DNA from: an uncultured Pedosphaera sp.
GTDB lineage: Bacteria; Verrucomicrobiota; Verrucomicrobiia; Limisphaerales; Pedosphaeraceae
Direction: 5' to 3'
DNA: 64,000 bases
Assembly: GCA_903918755.1 (NCBI GenBank)
Contig: CAIXFN010000076.1
Location: 90,130-154,129, forward strand
Position numbers and translations under genes: made by a program. How positions within the stretch are numbered: position 1 is the stretch's first letter; each line of letters begins with the position of its first letter. The notes below the pieces were generated by a model, which saw only the letters and a program-made list of their open reading frames with translations, was not told the origin of the DNA and did no database searches. Shown here one piece after another: positions 38,831 to 47,444 of this stretch.

Positions 38831-39955
38831 TTACGGCTGCCGAGCCAAGGCTTCGGCCAACTGCTGAAGCGTGGCGGCGAACGGGGCGGGGGCAAAATCG
38901 GGGATTGATTGCGCTTGCCGGAACAGGAGATTCAAGGGTGCTTCCGCGGTGGAATTGTGGGCGCCGAGCAGGCGATCCAAGGCCAGCACCAACCGTTCCG
39001 CGCGGCGGGCTGCGGCCTCCCCGGGTTCGGCGAGGCCGGAAAAATCGCTGGCGGAATGCGCCAGGCGGGCCAGGGCTTCCCGCGTCAAGCCATCGTTCCA
39101 GGCGAGTTCCGCCCCCATTCGCGCCAAGGCATCGGCGGTCACTTGTGCCAGCCGCAGGGCTTCGGGCGTGGGTTGCAGCGGAATTTTGGCCAGGGTAGGC
39201 AACTTCGGTTGGAGGCCATCGAGCTTTTGCAGTAACCAGACCAGCGCGCCCCAGCGCGCCGCGAGTTTGGCATCCTTGCCAGGTTCACTCTGGAGCTGCC
39301 AGCTCATCTCCCGCAAGGCCACGGCCTGGCCCACAAACCAGACTTGCGCCGGCGGGGCGGAGGTCCGGGTTTCCCAGTGCGCCGGTTCGGCCACACTCTG
39401 GCCATCCAACTCAAATTGCAATTCCGGGTGGCCGGCTTGCAGCAATTCCCGGCTGACCACCTGGTGGCAGGCGGCGCACGTGTTGGCGCGCACGTAGAGA
39501 TTTTTCAAATCCCGCAGGCCGGCGGCCGTCCGGTCTGCCCGCGTCAAATCGGACCGGGTATGCGTGCGCAGCCAGCCTTCCGCCGCGCCATGACAACTTT
39601 CACAGGATATCCCCTCGGTTGCTTGCAAGCCCGGGCCGCGGCGGGCGTCCGGCACTTCCGTCAGGGGCGCATGACAGGTCGTGCAGCGCGGGTCCCGCGC
39701 GGGTTCCGCAATTTGCAGCGTCTCCCCGATCTGGTGCGAACGGGCCGAGCCCAGCGTGGCGAACGGGCGGCGGGAGTGAAAGTCCTTCACCGACCAGACC
39801 AGGAACTGGTTTTGGTGCGGGCCGCCACCGCCGTGGCAGCCCGAACTGGCGCAGGCATTGGCCCCGAGAAAACGCGCCGGCAGCTCCGCCCCCTGAAGCG
39901 GCACCCACGGCATTAACAATCCGAGGACGACGAGTTGACTTATTGTTTTACTCAC
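38831..39955 (-). CDS. Periplasmic tetraheme c-type cytochrome (cytochrome c554-like)
   Basis: A 374-residue exported cytochrome. I chose the GTG at 39955 because it gives a compact signal peptide (SKTISQLVVLGLL...GAELP). The ATG at 40021 would place 22 unlikely residues ahead and overlap the divergent gene. Heme attachment sites are CASSGCH (a CX4CH site), CTTCH, CESCH and CAACH, all in the first 180 residues, with further His for distal ligands (for example LLQAGHPELQF). The C-terminal 190 residues are helical and heme-free. The arrangement resembles cytochrome c554/NapC-like multiheme folds. The gene is back to back with the redox operon at 39985, with only 29 bp between start codons, so the two are probably co-regulated. 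Confidence 0.85.
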   Translation of the reverse strand: MSKTISQLVVLGLLMPWVPLQGAELPARFLGANACASSGCHGGGGPHQNQFLVWSVKDFHSRRPFATLGSARSHQIGETLQIAEPARDPRCTTCHAPLTEVPDARRGPGLQATEGISCESCHGAAEGWLRTHTRSDLTRADRTAAGLRDLKNLYVRANTCAACHQVVSRELLQAGHPELQFELDGQSVAEPAHWETRTSAPPAQVWFVGQAVALREMSWQLQSEPGKDAKLAARWGALVWLLQKLDGLQPKLPTLAKIPLQPTPEALRLAQVTADALARMGAELAWNDGLTREALARLAHSASDFSGLAEPGEAAARRAERLVLALDRLLGAHNSTAEAPLNLLFRQAQSIPDFAPAPFAATLQQLAEALARQP

Positions 39956-39972
39956 GGCGTAAAATCGTTTAT

Positions 39973-39987
39973 GGAGGAGTCTGCGTG
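39973..39987 (+). promoter_or_regulatory. Ribosome-binding site fixing a GTG start
   Basis: GGAGGAG (39973-39979) lies five bases ahead of the GTG at 39985. It is the strongest Shine-Dalgarno sequence nearby. It supports this start over a long upstream frame that reads antisense through the cytochrome gene. Confidence 0.75.
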
Positions 39988-41292
39988 AACGCAACCCTAA
40001 CGGAATCACTGCAGAAGGCAAGCCAACTTGGCTGGAGTTTCAAACTGGGAATGCTGCTGCTGGCTGGGTTGTTGACGTGGCTGACCCTGGAGATTTTCCG
40101 CACCCTTTTGCGGCTGGTCGGGGAACGGGCCCAGGCGCGGCTGGCGCTGGCCGAACTGCAGATCCGCTTACAGGAAACCCGGCGTCGCAGCCAGGAAGCC
40201 GCCACGGCGCAGACTGGTTGGAACGGCTATCGGAAATTCACCGTGGCCCGGAAGACGGTGGAATGCGAGGATGTTTGCGCGTTTTACCTCAAACCCCACG
40301 ATGGGCGGCCGCTGCCCAGCTTCGAGCCCGGCCAGTATCTGACGTTCCAACTCGACCTGCCCGGCCGCGATAAACCCCTCGTGCGCTGCTATTCGCTCTC
40401 CAGCAGTCCCCACCAAAAGGAGCATTACCGGGTCACGATCAAGAAAGAGAAGGCCCCGCCCGATAAGCCTGAGGTGCCCCCGGGAGCCAGTTCGAGTTAT
40501 TTCTGCGATGTTCTCAAGGAGGGTGACTTGCTGAATGTCAAGGCACCCATGGGGCACTTTCACATTGATATGGCCAAGACCAATCCGGTGGTGCTCATCG
40601 CCGGCGGGGTCGGCGTGACTCCCATGCTCAGCATGGCCCAAGCCATCGCCGCCAGCGGGTCGAAGCGTGAAGCCTGGTTTTTCTTCGGGGTCCGGAATGG
40701 CCGCGAGCACATCCACAAGGCGGAGTTGGAGGAGTTGGCGACCCGGCACGAAAATATTCATCTGCAGGTTTGTTACAGCAAGCCCGGCACGGGCGACGCC
40801 CGGGGGCGGGAATACCAGCATGAGGGCCGCGTCAGCATTGAGTTGCTGAAGGAACTCCTCCCTTCCAACAACTTCGAGTATTATCTCTGCGGCAGCGGCG
40901 CGTTCATGAAAAGCCTCACGGACGGGCTGGCGGCCTGGGGGGTGCCGGACAAGGATGTCCATTTCGAAGCTTTTGGTCCGGCCACGGTGAAGAAGAAAGC
41001 CGTCACGCCCTCCGCCACCGAAACGGAGCACCTGGCGAAAATCAACGTCACTTTCAGTCGAACGGGCAAGACCGTCCGCTGGGAGCCGGCCTCGGAGAAT
41101 CTGCTGGAATTTGCGCGCGATCAGGGAGTGAAGATTGATTCCGGGTGTTGTGCCGGCGGCTGCGGCTCCTGCCTGGTGGCCATCAAATCCGGCGCGGTGG
41201 ATTACCTGAAAAAACCCACTTCCGAGCCCGAAAGCGGTTCCTGCCTCACGTGCGTTTGCCGGCCCAAAAACGATCTGGTCCTGGACGCCTGA
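39985..41292 (+). CDS. Membrane-anchored NAD(P)H oxidoreductase with C-terminal 2Fe-2S ferredoxin domain
   Basis: A 435-residue protein. An N-terminal helix (about 13-37) anchors it. A ferredoxin-reductase-type flavin domain follows (FEPGQYLTFQLD; RCYSLSSSP, the RxYS flavin motif). The NAD(P)-binding domain has VLIAGGVGVTPMLSMAQ and YLCGSGAFMKSL. The C-terminus is a plant-type 2Fe-2S domain with Cys388, 393 and 396 (SGCCAGGCGSC) and a last ligand among Cys420, 423 and 425. This is the architecture of Hcr- or phenol hydroxylase reductase-like enzymes, here with a membrane anchor. It probably passes electrons between NAD(P)H and the ferredoxin encoded next. The downstream gene begins 1 bp after the stop. 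Confidence 0.9.
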   Translation: MNATLTESLQKASQLGWSFKLGMLLLAGLLTWLTLEIFRTLLRLVGERAQARLALAELQIRLQETRRRSQEAATAQTGWNGYRKFTVARKTVECEDVCAFYLKPHDGRPLPSFEPGQYLTFQLDLPGRDKPLVRCYSLSSSPHQKEHYRVTIKKEKAPPDKPEVPPGASSSYFCDVLKEGDLLNVKAPMGHFHIDMAKTNPVVLIAGGVGVTPMLSMAQAIAASGSKREAWFFFGVRNGREHIHKAELEELATRHENIHLQVCYSKPGTGDARGREYQHEGRVSIELLKELLPSNNFEYYLCGSGAFMKSLTDGLAAWGVPDKDVHFEAFGPATVKKKAVTPSATETEHLAKINVTFSRTGKTVRWEPASENLLEFARDQGVKIDSGCCAGGCGSCLVAIKSGAVDYLKKPTSEPESGSCLTCVCRPKNDLVLDA

Positions 41293-41293
41293 G

Positions 41294-43018
41294 ATGAGCG
41301 CACCCGCCATCATCCTCGAACGTCCCCAACGCTGGGACGCCGCTTTTGATCCCGCCCTGACGGAGGCTGATGTGGACCGGTTGCTGGCTACCGCACCGTT
41401 CAATGCGATGCAGCCGCTGGCTTTTCCCAAGCGCACCCCGCTGCGGGAAATTCTGCGCAACGATGCGAAGCTCCACCGTTTTCGCCGCGGCGAGATCATC
41501 GTCCGGCAGGGGGATTATGGCAGTTCCGCCTTTCTGATTCTGAATGGGGCTACGCGCGTGGTGTTGAAGCCCGACCTGCCGCCCGCCCTGCTGGGGCGGC
41601 ATGCGCCGGTCCGCAAGGGGCTATTCCGCACCCTGGCCCAATTTTGGAACGGCCGCCGGCCGCCGGAGAGTTTTGCGCGGTCGCGTTTACAAGCGTCCGC
41701 CGGTCTCGGGGCGCGGGTGGCCGACCAGGAGACCCGGGTGTTTCTGCAGGATTTGCCGCGGGTGCTCAATGCCCATCGCACGGAGCAGATGACGGCCGGC
41801 GATTTTTTTGGGGAGATCGCCGCCCTTAGCCGCATGCCCCGTACCTCAACGATCTTTGCCGATAGCGACACCGCAGAATTGCTGGAAATCCGCTGGCAAG
41901 GCCTGCGCGATTTGATGAAGTACGATGACGCACTCCGGCGCCACATCAATCGGATTTACCGGGAGCGTGCCCTGGCCTCCTATCTGCGGGCCACGCCGCT
42001 CTTCCGGCATCTGGACAAGGAGCGGCTGGACCGGGTGGCGGAGGCGGTTGAGTTTGCCACCTTCGGGGACTACGACTGGTCCGGGGATTATAAACGGCTG
42101 GCCCAGGCCGGCGCCGTGCGGCCGGAGAAGGAGCCCGGGATCGTGGTGGAGGGTGATTACCCGAACGGCGTCGTGCTGTTGCGCGCCGGATTTGCCCGGG
42201 TGAGCCAGAAGACCGGCGGGGGCGAGCGCACCCTGAATTACATCGGGGCCGGCCAGATTTTTGGATTGCGGGAAATCGCCCACAACTGGCGCGAGAAGAA
42301 TCGGCCCGTGAATTTCCAGTTTTCCCTTCGGGCGATTGGATACACGCATTTGCTCATCGTGCCCACGCGCGTGATGGAGGAGATCGTGCTGCCGTCGCTG
42401 CCCGCCCGGGAACTGCCGCCCCTTTGGCCCGCGGCGGAGTTGTCCGCGGAGGAACCGCCCCCCGAATTGGCCCGCCGGGAACAGGTCGGGGCGGAAATTC
42501 TGGAATTTCTCACGGAAAACCGGTTCTTCAACGGTACCGCGAGCATGGTCATTGACCTGGACCGCTGCACGCGGTGCGATGACTGTGTGCGGGCGTGTGC
42601 CGCCACGCACGACAACAATCCCCGCTTTCTCCGGCACGGTCCGAGTGCCGGGGGGATCATGATCGCCAACGCCTGCATGCATTGTGCCGACCCGGTCTGC
42701 ATGATCGGCTGCCCGACGGGGGCGATTCATCGCGAGTCCTTTGCCGGTCAGGTGGTGATCAATCCGATCACCTGCATCGGCTGCAAATCCTGCGCCAATA
42801 ATTGCCCCTACGACGCCATCCGCATGGTGGAAATCCGGGATCAAAGCGGGGAATTGATGGTGGACCAGGAAATGCGACCCATCACCAAGGCGACGAAATG
42901 CGATCTCTGCGTGGAGAATCACGGCGGACCCGCCTGTGAACGCTCCTGTCCCCATGGCGCGCTGACCCGGATGAACCTGAACCAACTCGACGAACTTTCC
43001 CGCTGGCTCGGAAAATGA
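41294..43018 (+). CDS. Cyclic-nucleotide-binding protein fused to a four-cluster 4Fe-4S ferredoxin
   Basis: A 574-residue cytosolic protein. Residues about 45-215 form a cNMP-binding domain with FRRGEIIVRQGDYGSSAFLI and the phosphate-cassette-like FGEIAALSRMPRTST, split by an insert of about 75 residues. A second, more divergent cNMP-like domain spans about 240-370 and its cassette lacks a clear Arg. From Cys425 on there is a DmsB/HybA-type ferredoxin with 16 ligands: CTRCDDCVRAC, CMHCADPVCMIGC, CIGCKSCANNC, and CDLCVENHGGPACERSC. Length and domain order are unlike Crp, and no helix-turn-helix is seen, so it is not a transcription factor. I infer an electron carrier whose activity responds to cAMP, cGMP or another nucleotide. 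It overlaps the next gene by 4 bp. Confidence 0.9.
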   Translation: MSAPAIILERPQRWDAAFDPALTEADVDRLLATAPFNAMQPLAFPKRTPLREILRNDAKLHRFRRGEIIVRQGDYGSSAFLILNGATRVVLKPDLPPALLGRHAPVRKGLFRTLAQFWNGRRPPESFARSRLQASAGLGARVADQETRVFLQDLPRVLNAHRTEQMTAGDFFGEIAALSRMPRTSTIFADSDTAELLEIRWQGLRDLMKYDDALRRHINRIYRERALASYLRATPLFRHLDKERLDRVAEAVEFATFGDYDWSGDYKRLAQAGAVRPEKEPGIVVEGDYPNGVVLLRAGFARVSQKTGGGERTLNYIGAGQIFGLREIAHNWREKNRPVNFQFSLRAIGYTHLLIVPTRVMEEIVLPSLPARELPPLWPAAELSAEEPPPELARREQVGAEILEFLTENRFFNGTASMVIDLDRCTRCDDCVRACAATHDNNPRFLRHGPSAGGIMIANACMHCADPVCMIGCPTGAIHRESFAGQVVINPITCIGCKSCANNCPYDAIRMVEIRDQSGELMVDQEMRPITKATKCDLCVENHGGPACERSCPHGALTRMNLNQLDELSRWLGK

Positions 43019-43833
43019 AACGCCATCGCCGCCAATTATTCACGGGCTTGCCGCTGCTGTTGGTGGCCACGGTGGTTACGGGTTATCTCCACCGGCGCCA
43101 CGCCGGGGCATTGCCCGGTTATGCTTTTCTCACGGGTTGGGTCTTGCTGGCGGCCATGTTGGTTTTGACCTTCTACAACGTCTGGAAAAAGCTGCCCTTC
43201 CTCCCGTTCGGCCGGTCCGAATTCTGGCTCCAACTCCATCTCTACCTCGGCTATTTCACTGTGGTGCTGTTTCTCGTGCACCTGAATTTTCGTCCGCCAC
43301 GGGGTGTTTTTGAGATCGTGTTGGCGGCGTTGTTCACGTTCGTGAGTGCCAGCGGCGTGGTGGGAATTCTCCTCAGCCGCGTGCTGCCGCGGCGGCTGGC
43401 CACACGCGGCGGCGAAGTCATCTATGAAAAGATTCCCGCCCTGCGCGTGGCTTGTCGCACCCAGGCGGAAGCGCTGGCGGTGGGGCCGGACAGCCAATCC
43501 GTCGTGATCGGCGAGTTTTATTTGCACCGGCTGGCGGATTTTTTTGCCCGCCCCCGGAATTTCTGGTGGCACCTCGCCGAGTCCCGGCGCCCGGTGGCCG
43601 CGTTGTTGCGGGAATTGGAGGACGTTCAGCGCACGGGCAGCGAGGCGGAGCGGGTTGCCCTGGCCAAACTGGCGGAGTTGGTCCGGCAAAAAGATGGTCT
43701 GGATTATCATCGGTCCGTCCAGCTCAGCCTGAAGCTGTGGCTGTTCGTGCACATTCCGCTCACCTACGGGTTGCTCGTTTTCACCGCCCTGCACCTGGCG
43801 TTGGTGTACGGCTTTTCCGGAGGAGCGCGGTGA
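43015..43833 (+). CDS. Inner-membrane protein with candidate heme-b ligands
   Basis: A 272-residue membrane protein with about five helices: 8-26, 36-58, 76-95, 99-123 and a C-terminal helix near 240-268. Paired histidines lie in HLYLGYFTVVLFLVHLNF and in VHIPLTYGLLVFTALHLALV, the spacing expected for b-type heme ligands in ferric-reductase-like or NarI-like subunits. A soluble loop of about 110 residues separates helix 4 from the last helix. ATGA overlap with the ferredoxin gene and a shared junction with the decaheme gene mark it as part of one unit. It would be the membrane conduit between the cytosolic ferredoxin and the periplasmic cytochromes. No confident family name is offered. Confidence 0.7.
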   Translation: MKRHRRQLFTGLPLLLVATVVTGYLHRRHAGALPGYAFLTGWVLLAAMLVLTFYNVWKKLPFLPFGRSEFWLQLHLYLGYFTVVLFLVHLNFRPPRGVFEIVLAALFTFVSASGVVGILLSRVLPRRLATRGGEVIYEKIPALRVACRTQAEALAVGPDSQSVVIGEFYLHRLADFFARPRNFWWHLAESRRPVAALLRELEDVQRTGSEAERVALAKLAELVRQKDGLDYHRSVQLSLKLWLFVHIPLTYGLLVFTALHLALVYGFSGGAR

Positions 43834-45398
43834 ACAGCCCCAACTCCGCACCCCAGTTCGACGCCCATAATTACGCGCGTCCCAATCAGAAATGGACCTG
43901 TGGTCATGCGTGCGAAGGCCGGGCTTGTCGTTCGGGCCCGGATGCCTGGGGTCGCTGCCAGGCCACTTCCGAGTGCCGGCCCGTGCTGGAGACCAAACCT
44001 GGTGAAACCAAGGGGCGCTGGCGCTGTACCCGCACCGAAGGGGCTTGCGACGAGGGACCCCTCCCCGACGGTACCTGTTGCCGGCCGATCCCCAAATGCG
44101 CCCCGGTACCCACCCTGCGGGTCTGGCGTGGTCGGATCACCGTGGGCGTGGTCTGCCTTTCCTCGGCGCTCCTGCTTCTCCTCACCGGTCACCCGGTCTG
44201 GCGAAATCGTTTTATCAATCCCGGGCCGGTTTCCCGGGTTCATTCCAGTACCGCGTTCACTTCCCGGGCGCTGACCAACGGAGCGGCGGGAAATTGCGCC
44301 GCCTGTCATATTGCCGGGGACCGGGGACCGGATGGTATTCTCCAGGCTGCTTTGCAGGCCCGGCCGGGAATGCTGGAATTGGGCGAACTGATCAGACAGC
44401 CGGCCGGTCACCCCACAGGAATGGACACCGCGTGCCTCCGTTGTCATGGCGGGCGGAATTTTCATCAACCCACCGCGCCCCTTGTCTCCTGCAGCGTTTG
44501 TCACGCGGAACATCAGGGCCGGGTGATGGCTGCCGCGCAGGACCAAAACTGCGGCTTTTGCCATGCCAATTCCGCCACCATGACGGTGGCGCGGCGACCG
44601 GCCGTCATCCATCATTTCGCCACGGATCATCCGGAATTTCGCTTCCGGACCGATCAGCTCGCGGACCCCGACACGTTGCGTTTCAACCACGCGCTGCATC
44701 TGACCGGGGCCACCATGCCCCGGCTGCCCGGCGGGAGCAAACTCGATTGCGCCTCCTGTCACCAACCGGATGCCACCGGCGCCTATATGCGCCCGGTCAA
44801 ATTCGCGGATCACTGCCGGGTGTGCCATTCCCTCCAGTTTGATCCGGACACCTCGCAACTCCAACTCCCGCATGGCAGCGCCGGGTTTGTCAGCGCCTTT
44901 TTACGGAGCCTGTCCAAACAGTACGCCGATCTGGCGGCGCGCGAGCATCCGGCGGACGTGACGACATTTGTCCAGCAAAAGCTGGCCGGTTTACGGGCCA
45001 CGGTCGGGAGCGGAGAGGAATTGGAACGCCGGGTCTTTTTCAGTAGCTCGGTGGCCGGACCGGAGGCCCGCATCGGTTCCTTGAGCGGGGCCACGCGGGC
45101 GATTTTTCCGGGATGTGCCTATTGCCATGAGGTCAAAGCGGCGGCCCCGGGAAACGCGATCATCACCCCCCCGGTGCAGACCGAACGCTGGCTGGGTCGG
45201 GCCCGGTTCAACCATGCCAAGCATACCGGGGTGGAGTGTGCGCAATGCCATGACGCGCGTCACAGTCAGGCCACGGCGGACATCCTGCTTCCGGGCCGCG
45301 CGGCGTGTGTGGTCTGTCACAGTCCGGCCGGCGGGGTGCGGGATGCCTGTTCTGAATGCCACACTTACCATCAGCCGCCGCAGATCGCTGCGCGGTAA
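43830..45398 (+). CDS. Membrane-anchored decaheme c-type cytochrome with Cys-rich cytosolic head
   Basis: A 522-residue protein. The GTG at 43830 overlaps the previous stop and has GGAGG at 43819-43823. A longer frame from 43452 lies inside the previous gene. Residues 20-95 are Cys-rich with 10 Cys (CGHACEGRAC, RCQATSEC, RCTRTEGACDEG, TCCRPIPKC) and no signal peptide, so they should be cytosolic. One helix (about 100-122) crosses the membrane. The periplasmic part has ten CxxCH sites: CAACH, CLRCH, CSVCH, CGFCH, CASCH, CRVCH, CAYCH, CAQCH, CVVCH and CSECH. This is a plausible terminal electron-transfer component of the operon. The head may bind metal or a cluster. Confidence 0.88.
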   Translation: MNSPNSAPQFDAHNYARPNQKWTCGHACEGRACRSGPDAWGRCQATSECRPVLETKPGETKGRWRCTRTEGACDEGPLPDGTCCRPIPKCAPVPTLRVWRGRITVGVVCLSSALLLLLTGHPVWRNRFINPGPVSRVHSSTAFTSRALTNGAAGNCAACHIAGDRGPDGILQAALQARPGMLELGELIRQPAGHPTGMDTACLRCHGGRNFHQPTAPLVSCSVCHAEHQGRVMAAAQDQNCGFCHANSATMTVARRPAVIHHFATDHPEFRFRTDQLADPDTLRFNHALHLTGATMPRLPGGSKLDCASCHQPDATGAYMRPVKFADHCRVCHSLQFDPDTSQLQLPHGSAGFVSAFLRSLSKQYADLAAREHPADVTTFVQQKLAGLRATVGSGEELERRVFFSSSVAGPEARIGSLSGATRAIFPGCAYCHEVKAAAPGNAIITPPVQTERWLGRARFNHAKHTGVECAQCHDARHSQATADILLPGRAACVVCHSPAGGVRDACSECHTYHQPPQIAAR

Positions 45399-45426
45399 GC
45401 CGGGGAAAGAGAACCTTTTCCCGGAA

Positions 45427-46473
45427 TTAGAAACGCACGGTCAGGTTCAAGCCGCCGCCGAGATCCAGCTTTCCGTAATTTTTCGCCAGGTAGCCGTCTG
45501 TGTGCAGGGTATCGTAACCAGCAAAAGCGCGCAGTGTGACATTCTCACCCAGGGGACAATTGAGGGCCAGGCCCACGGAATTCAGGACGTCATCACGATG
45601 GGTCTGCGTGTAATGCGAGTATTGTAAGCGGTAATATGGTTGCAAGATGGCGTTCCGGCACACCTGCCAACTGCCTACGAGGACGAGGCTGTGATCGTTG
45701 CGGTCATTGTAATTGTCAGGGTAACCGGGATTCGGGGTCACGGTCGTTTCGGTAAACCGGTAATCCCCTTCGTATCCGAGGGAGATTCCGACGTTGGGGC
45801 AGAGGAGGAAGTCGCGCCGCAGACTCCAGCGCGGAACGTACTCGCGATAAAACTCGCGGTAATTTCCCGAGTCCAGCAGGCGGCGAAAATCCGCCCCGGC
45901 GCCCACCACCCAGTTCTCACAACGCCAGGCCAGGTCGCCGAACGCGGTGCCCGCGCTGAAATCGAAGGTGTTCAATTTCACGTCTTTGGTTGAAAAGGTG
46001 GCGGGATCGATAACGGTTACCCGCCCGGAGCCGATGAGATCATAGTTAAACCATTGTTGCTGATAGCCCAGCCGGGGGGTAAGCGCACCGTCGGCCACCT
46101 TTACCGGCCCAAGACTCAGGGCGGCTTGGGCGGTGCTCACCAAAACATCCGCACCCTGCCGGTTATGATCCGTGAGGAACGCATTGTCGGTATGGAAATA
46201 CTGGGCATCGGCGAAGGCCTCCCAATGGATGCGCCGGGCTCGGGCCAGCAGCACGGATTGGGGACCCACATCGTCGGTTTCGCCGTCAAAAAGTGACGGC
46301 ACACTATTGGTGTCCCGTAGAGCCAGGGCGGTTTCCGTAAGTTGCCGGCGTTGTTGCATGCTGTCCGCCTGCAGATTGGCACCGGCCATTTGCGCGTGCA
46401 GCGCGGGGCCGGCCAGCGAGAGGCCGAGGGTCAGGAGCAGGATTGGTTTTTGCATGGTGCTTGATTTGTTCAT
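45427..46473 (-). CDS. Outer-membrane beta-barrel protein
   Basis: A 348-residue protein with a signal peptide (about 1-28, ending LHAQ). An alternative start is the ATG at 46455. The mature part is built of alternating aromatic/polar strands (for example GYEGDYRFTETTV, YRLQYSHYTQ) and ends in LNLTVRF, the C-terminal Phe signature of BamA substrates. No porin subfamily was recognised. It is convergent with the decaheme cytochrome gene (28 bp apart) and precedes a FecR-domain gene on the same strand. It could be a surface partner of either module. It is much shorter than MtrB/PioB-type electron-conduit barrels. Confidence 0.75.
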   Translation of the reverse strand: MNKSSTMQKPILLLTLGLSLAGPALHAQMAGANLQADSMQQRRQLTETALALRDTNSVPSLFDGETDDVGPQSVLLARARRIHWEAFADAQYFHTDNAFLTDHNRQGADVLVSTAQAALSLGPVKVADGALTPRLGYQQQWFNYDLIGSGRVTVIDPATFSTKDVKLNTFDFSAGTAFGDLAWRCENWVVGAGADFRRLLDSGNYREFYREYVPRWSLRRDFLLCPNVGISLGYEGDYRFTETTVTPNPGYPDNYNDRNDHSLVLVGSWQVCRNAILQPYYRLQYSHYTQTHRDDVLNSVGLALNCPLGENVTLRAFAGYDTLHTDGYLAKNYGKLDLGGGLNLTVRF

Positions 46474-46506
46474 GGCGGGTCGACGGGTTATGCGCGGGAG
46501 TCCGGG

Positions 46507-47397
46507 TCAGCCCGGGGGGAAGCCGATGACCGTCAGGCCGCGCCCGCTGGTTCCGCCGGATGGCCCCCGGGCGGCTCCCTGCTGGCCGCTTGGTTTACCA
46601 AACAAATTATACAATTGCTCGGCGGAGCTGGGTGCCGGCAGCGCATTACCGTAGCTCCCATGGTCCAGGGCATTCAATCCGTTGGCGGGAGTGGGGGGAT
46701 TCAAGTAAACTTCCGCGGTCCAGCCGGTGTCCTGGAGCCGGCCCGAATCGATTCTGGCGAGTTGCTCACGGATGGCCGCAAAAATCAAAGGCAAGGAGGA
46801 GAGTTCGTGGGTGAACCCCTTGATGAGTTGTGAACCGTCCACCAATTTTCCCAGATTGATGAACACCACTTCGCTGAAGCCTTTACCCCCCGGCAGCACG
46901 AACACCAACTGGCCGGCCTGCAGGGTGACGGAGCGACCATTGAGCAACCGGACGCTCCCCCGGCCTTCCAGCAGAATGACCTTGAAGCCGCCGTCCGGGG
47001 TTGCGGTGACCATCAAGGTTGTGCCCAGCACCGCCGCCGCCGCCCCGCCGGACTTGATGGTGCCGCCACCCAGTCCTTTGGGCGTATGGAAGAGCAGGCT
47101 GCCTTTCTCCAAGTTTACGGTCCGTCCCTGGTCAGAGTAAGAAAACACGGTGTTGGCCCCCACGCGGGTGATGGTCTTGTCCGGGGCCGTCAACTCCGCC
47201 CGGGATTGGGCGCCTGTGCGCACCCGGTCCGGGGCTTTCACCACTTTGGCGAGTTTGGCCGGGGTGGCTGCCCCATCCGTTGCCAGGGTGCTGACATCAT
47301 TGATGATTTCGGTGTAGGTGCTTTCCACCAGGGTACCGGCGGAACAGGAAAGCGCGCACCCGACGGCCAACGTCAGCAGAAGAAAGGTTGTTTTCAT
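46507..47397 (-). CDS. Secreted FecR-domain protein
   Basis: A 296-residue exported protein with a signal peptide (about 1-20). A FecR domain spans about 55-165 (VRTGAQSRAELTAPDKTITRVGANTVFSY is in the typical place, and GTTLMV plus LLEGRGSVR follow). The C-terminal half is Gly/Pro-rich without known motifs. Secreted FecR proteins without a sigma factor often sit beside CHASE2-cyclase genes and an outer-membrane protein, as here. The start codon is 47 bp from the divergent CHASE2-cyclase start, and the shared gap must hold both promoters. Confidence 0.85.
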   Translation of the reverse strand: MKTTFLLLTLAVGCALSCSAGTLVESTYTEIINDVSTLATDGAATPAKLAKVVKAPDRVRTGAQSRAELTAPDKTITRVGANTVFSYSDQGRTVNLEKGSLLFHTPKGLGGGTIKSGGAAAAVLGTTLMVTATPDGGFKVILLEGRGSVRLLNGRSVTLQAGQLVFVLPGGKGFSEVVFINLGKLVDGSQLIKGFTHELSSLPLIFAAIREQLARIDSGRLQDTGWTAEVYLNPPTPANGLNALDHGSYGNALPAPSSAEQLYNLFGKPSGQQGAARGPSGGTSGRGLTVIGFPPG

Positions 47398-47444
47398 TCG
47401 GTCGTTGAATTATTGATGGAAAAGCTAACGCCACTTGCCAACCA

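Noticed and set aside
43452..43829. Earlier start for the decaheme cytochrome
   Set aside because: It would lie inside the membrane-protein gene and lacks membrane or signal features. The GTG at 43830 has a ribosome site.
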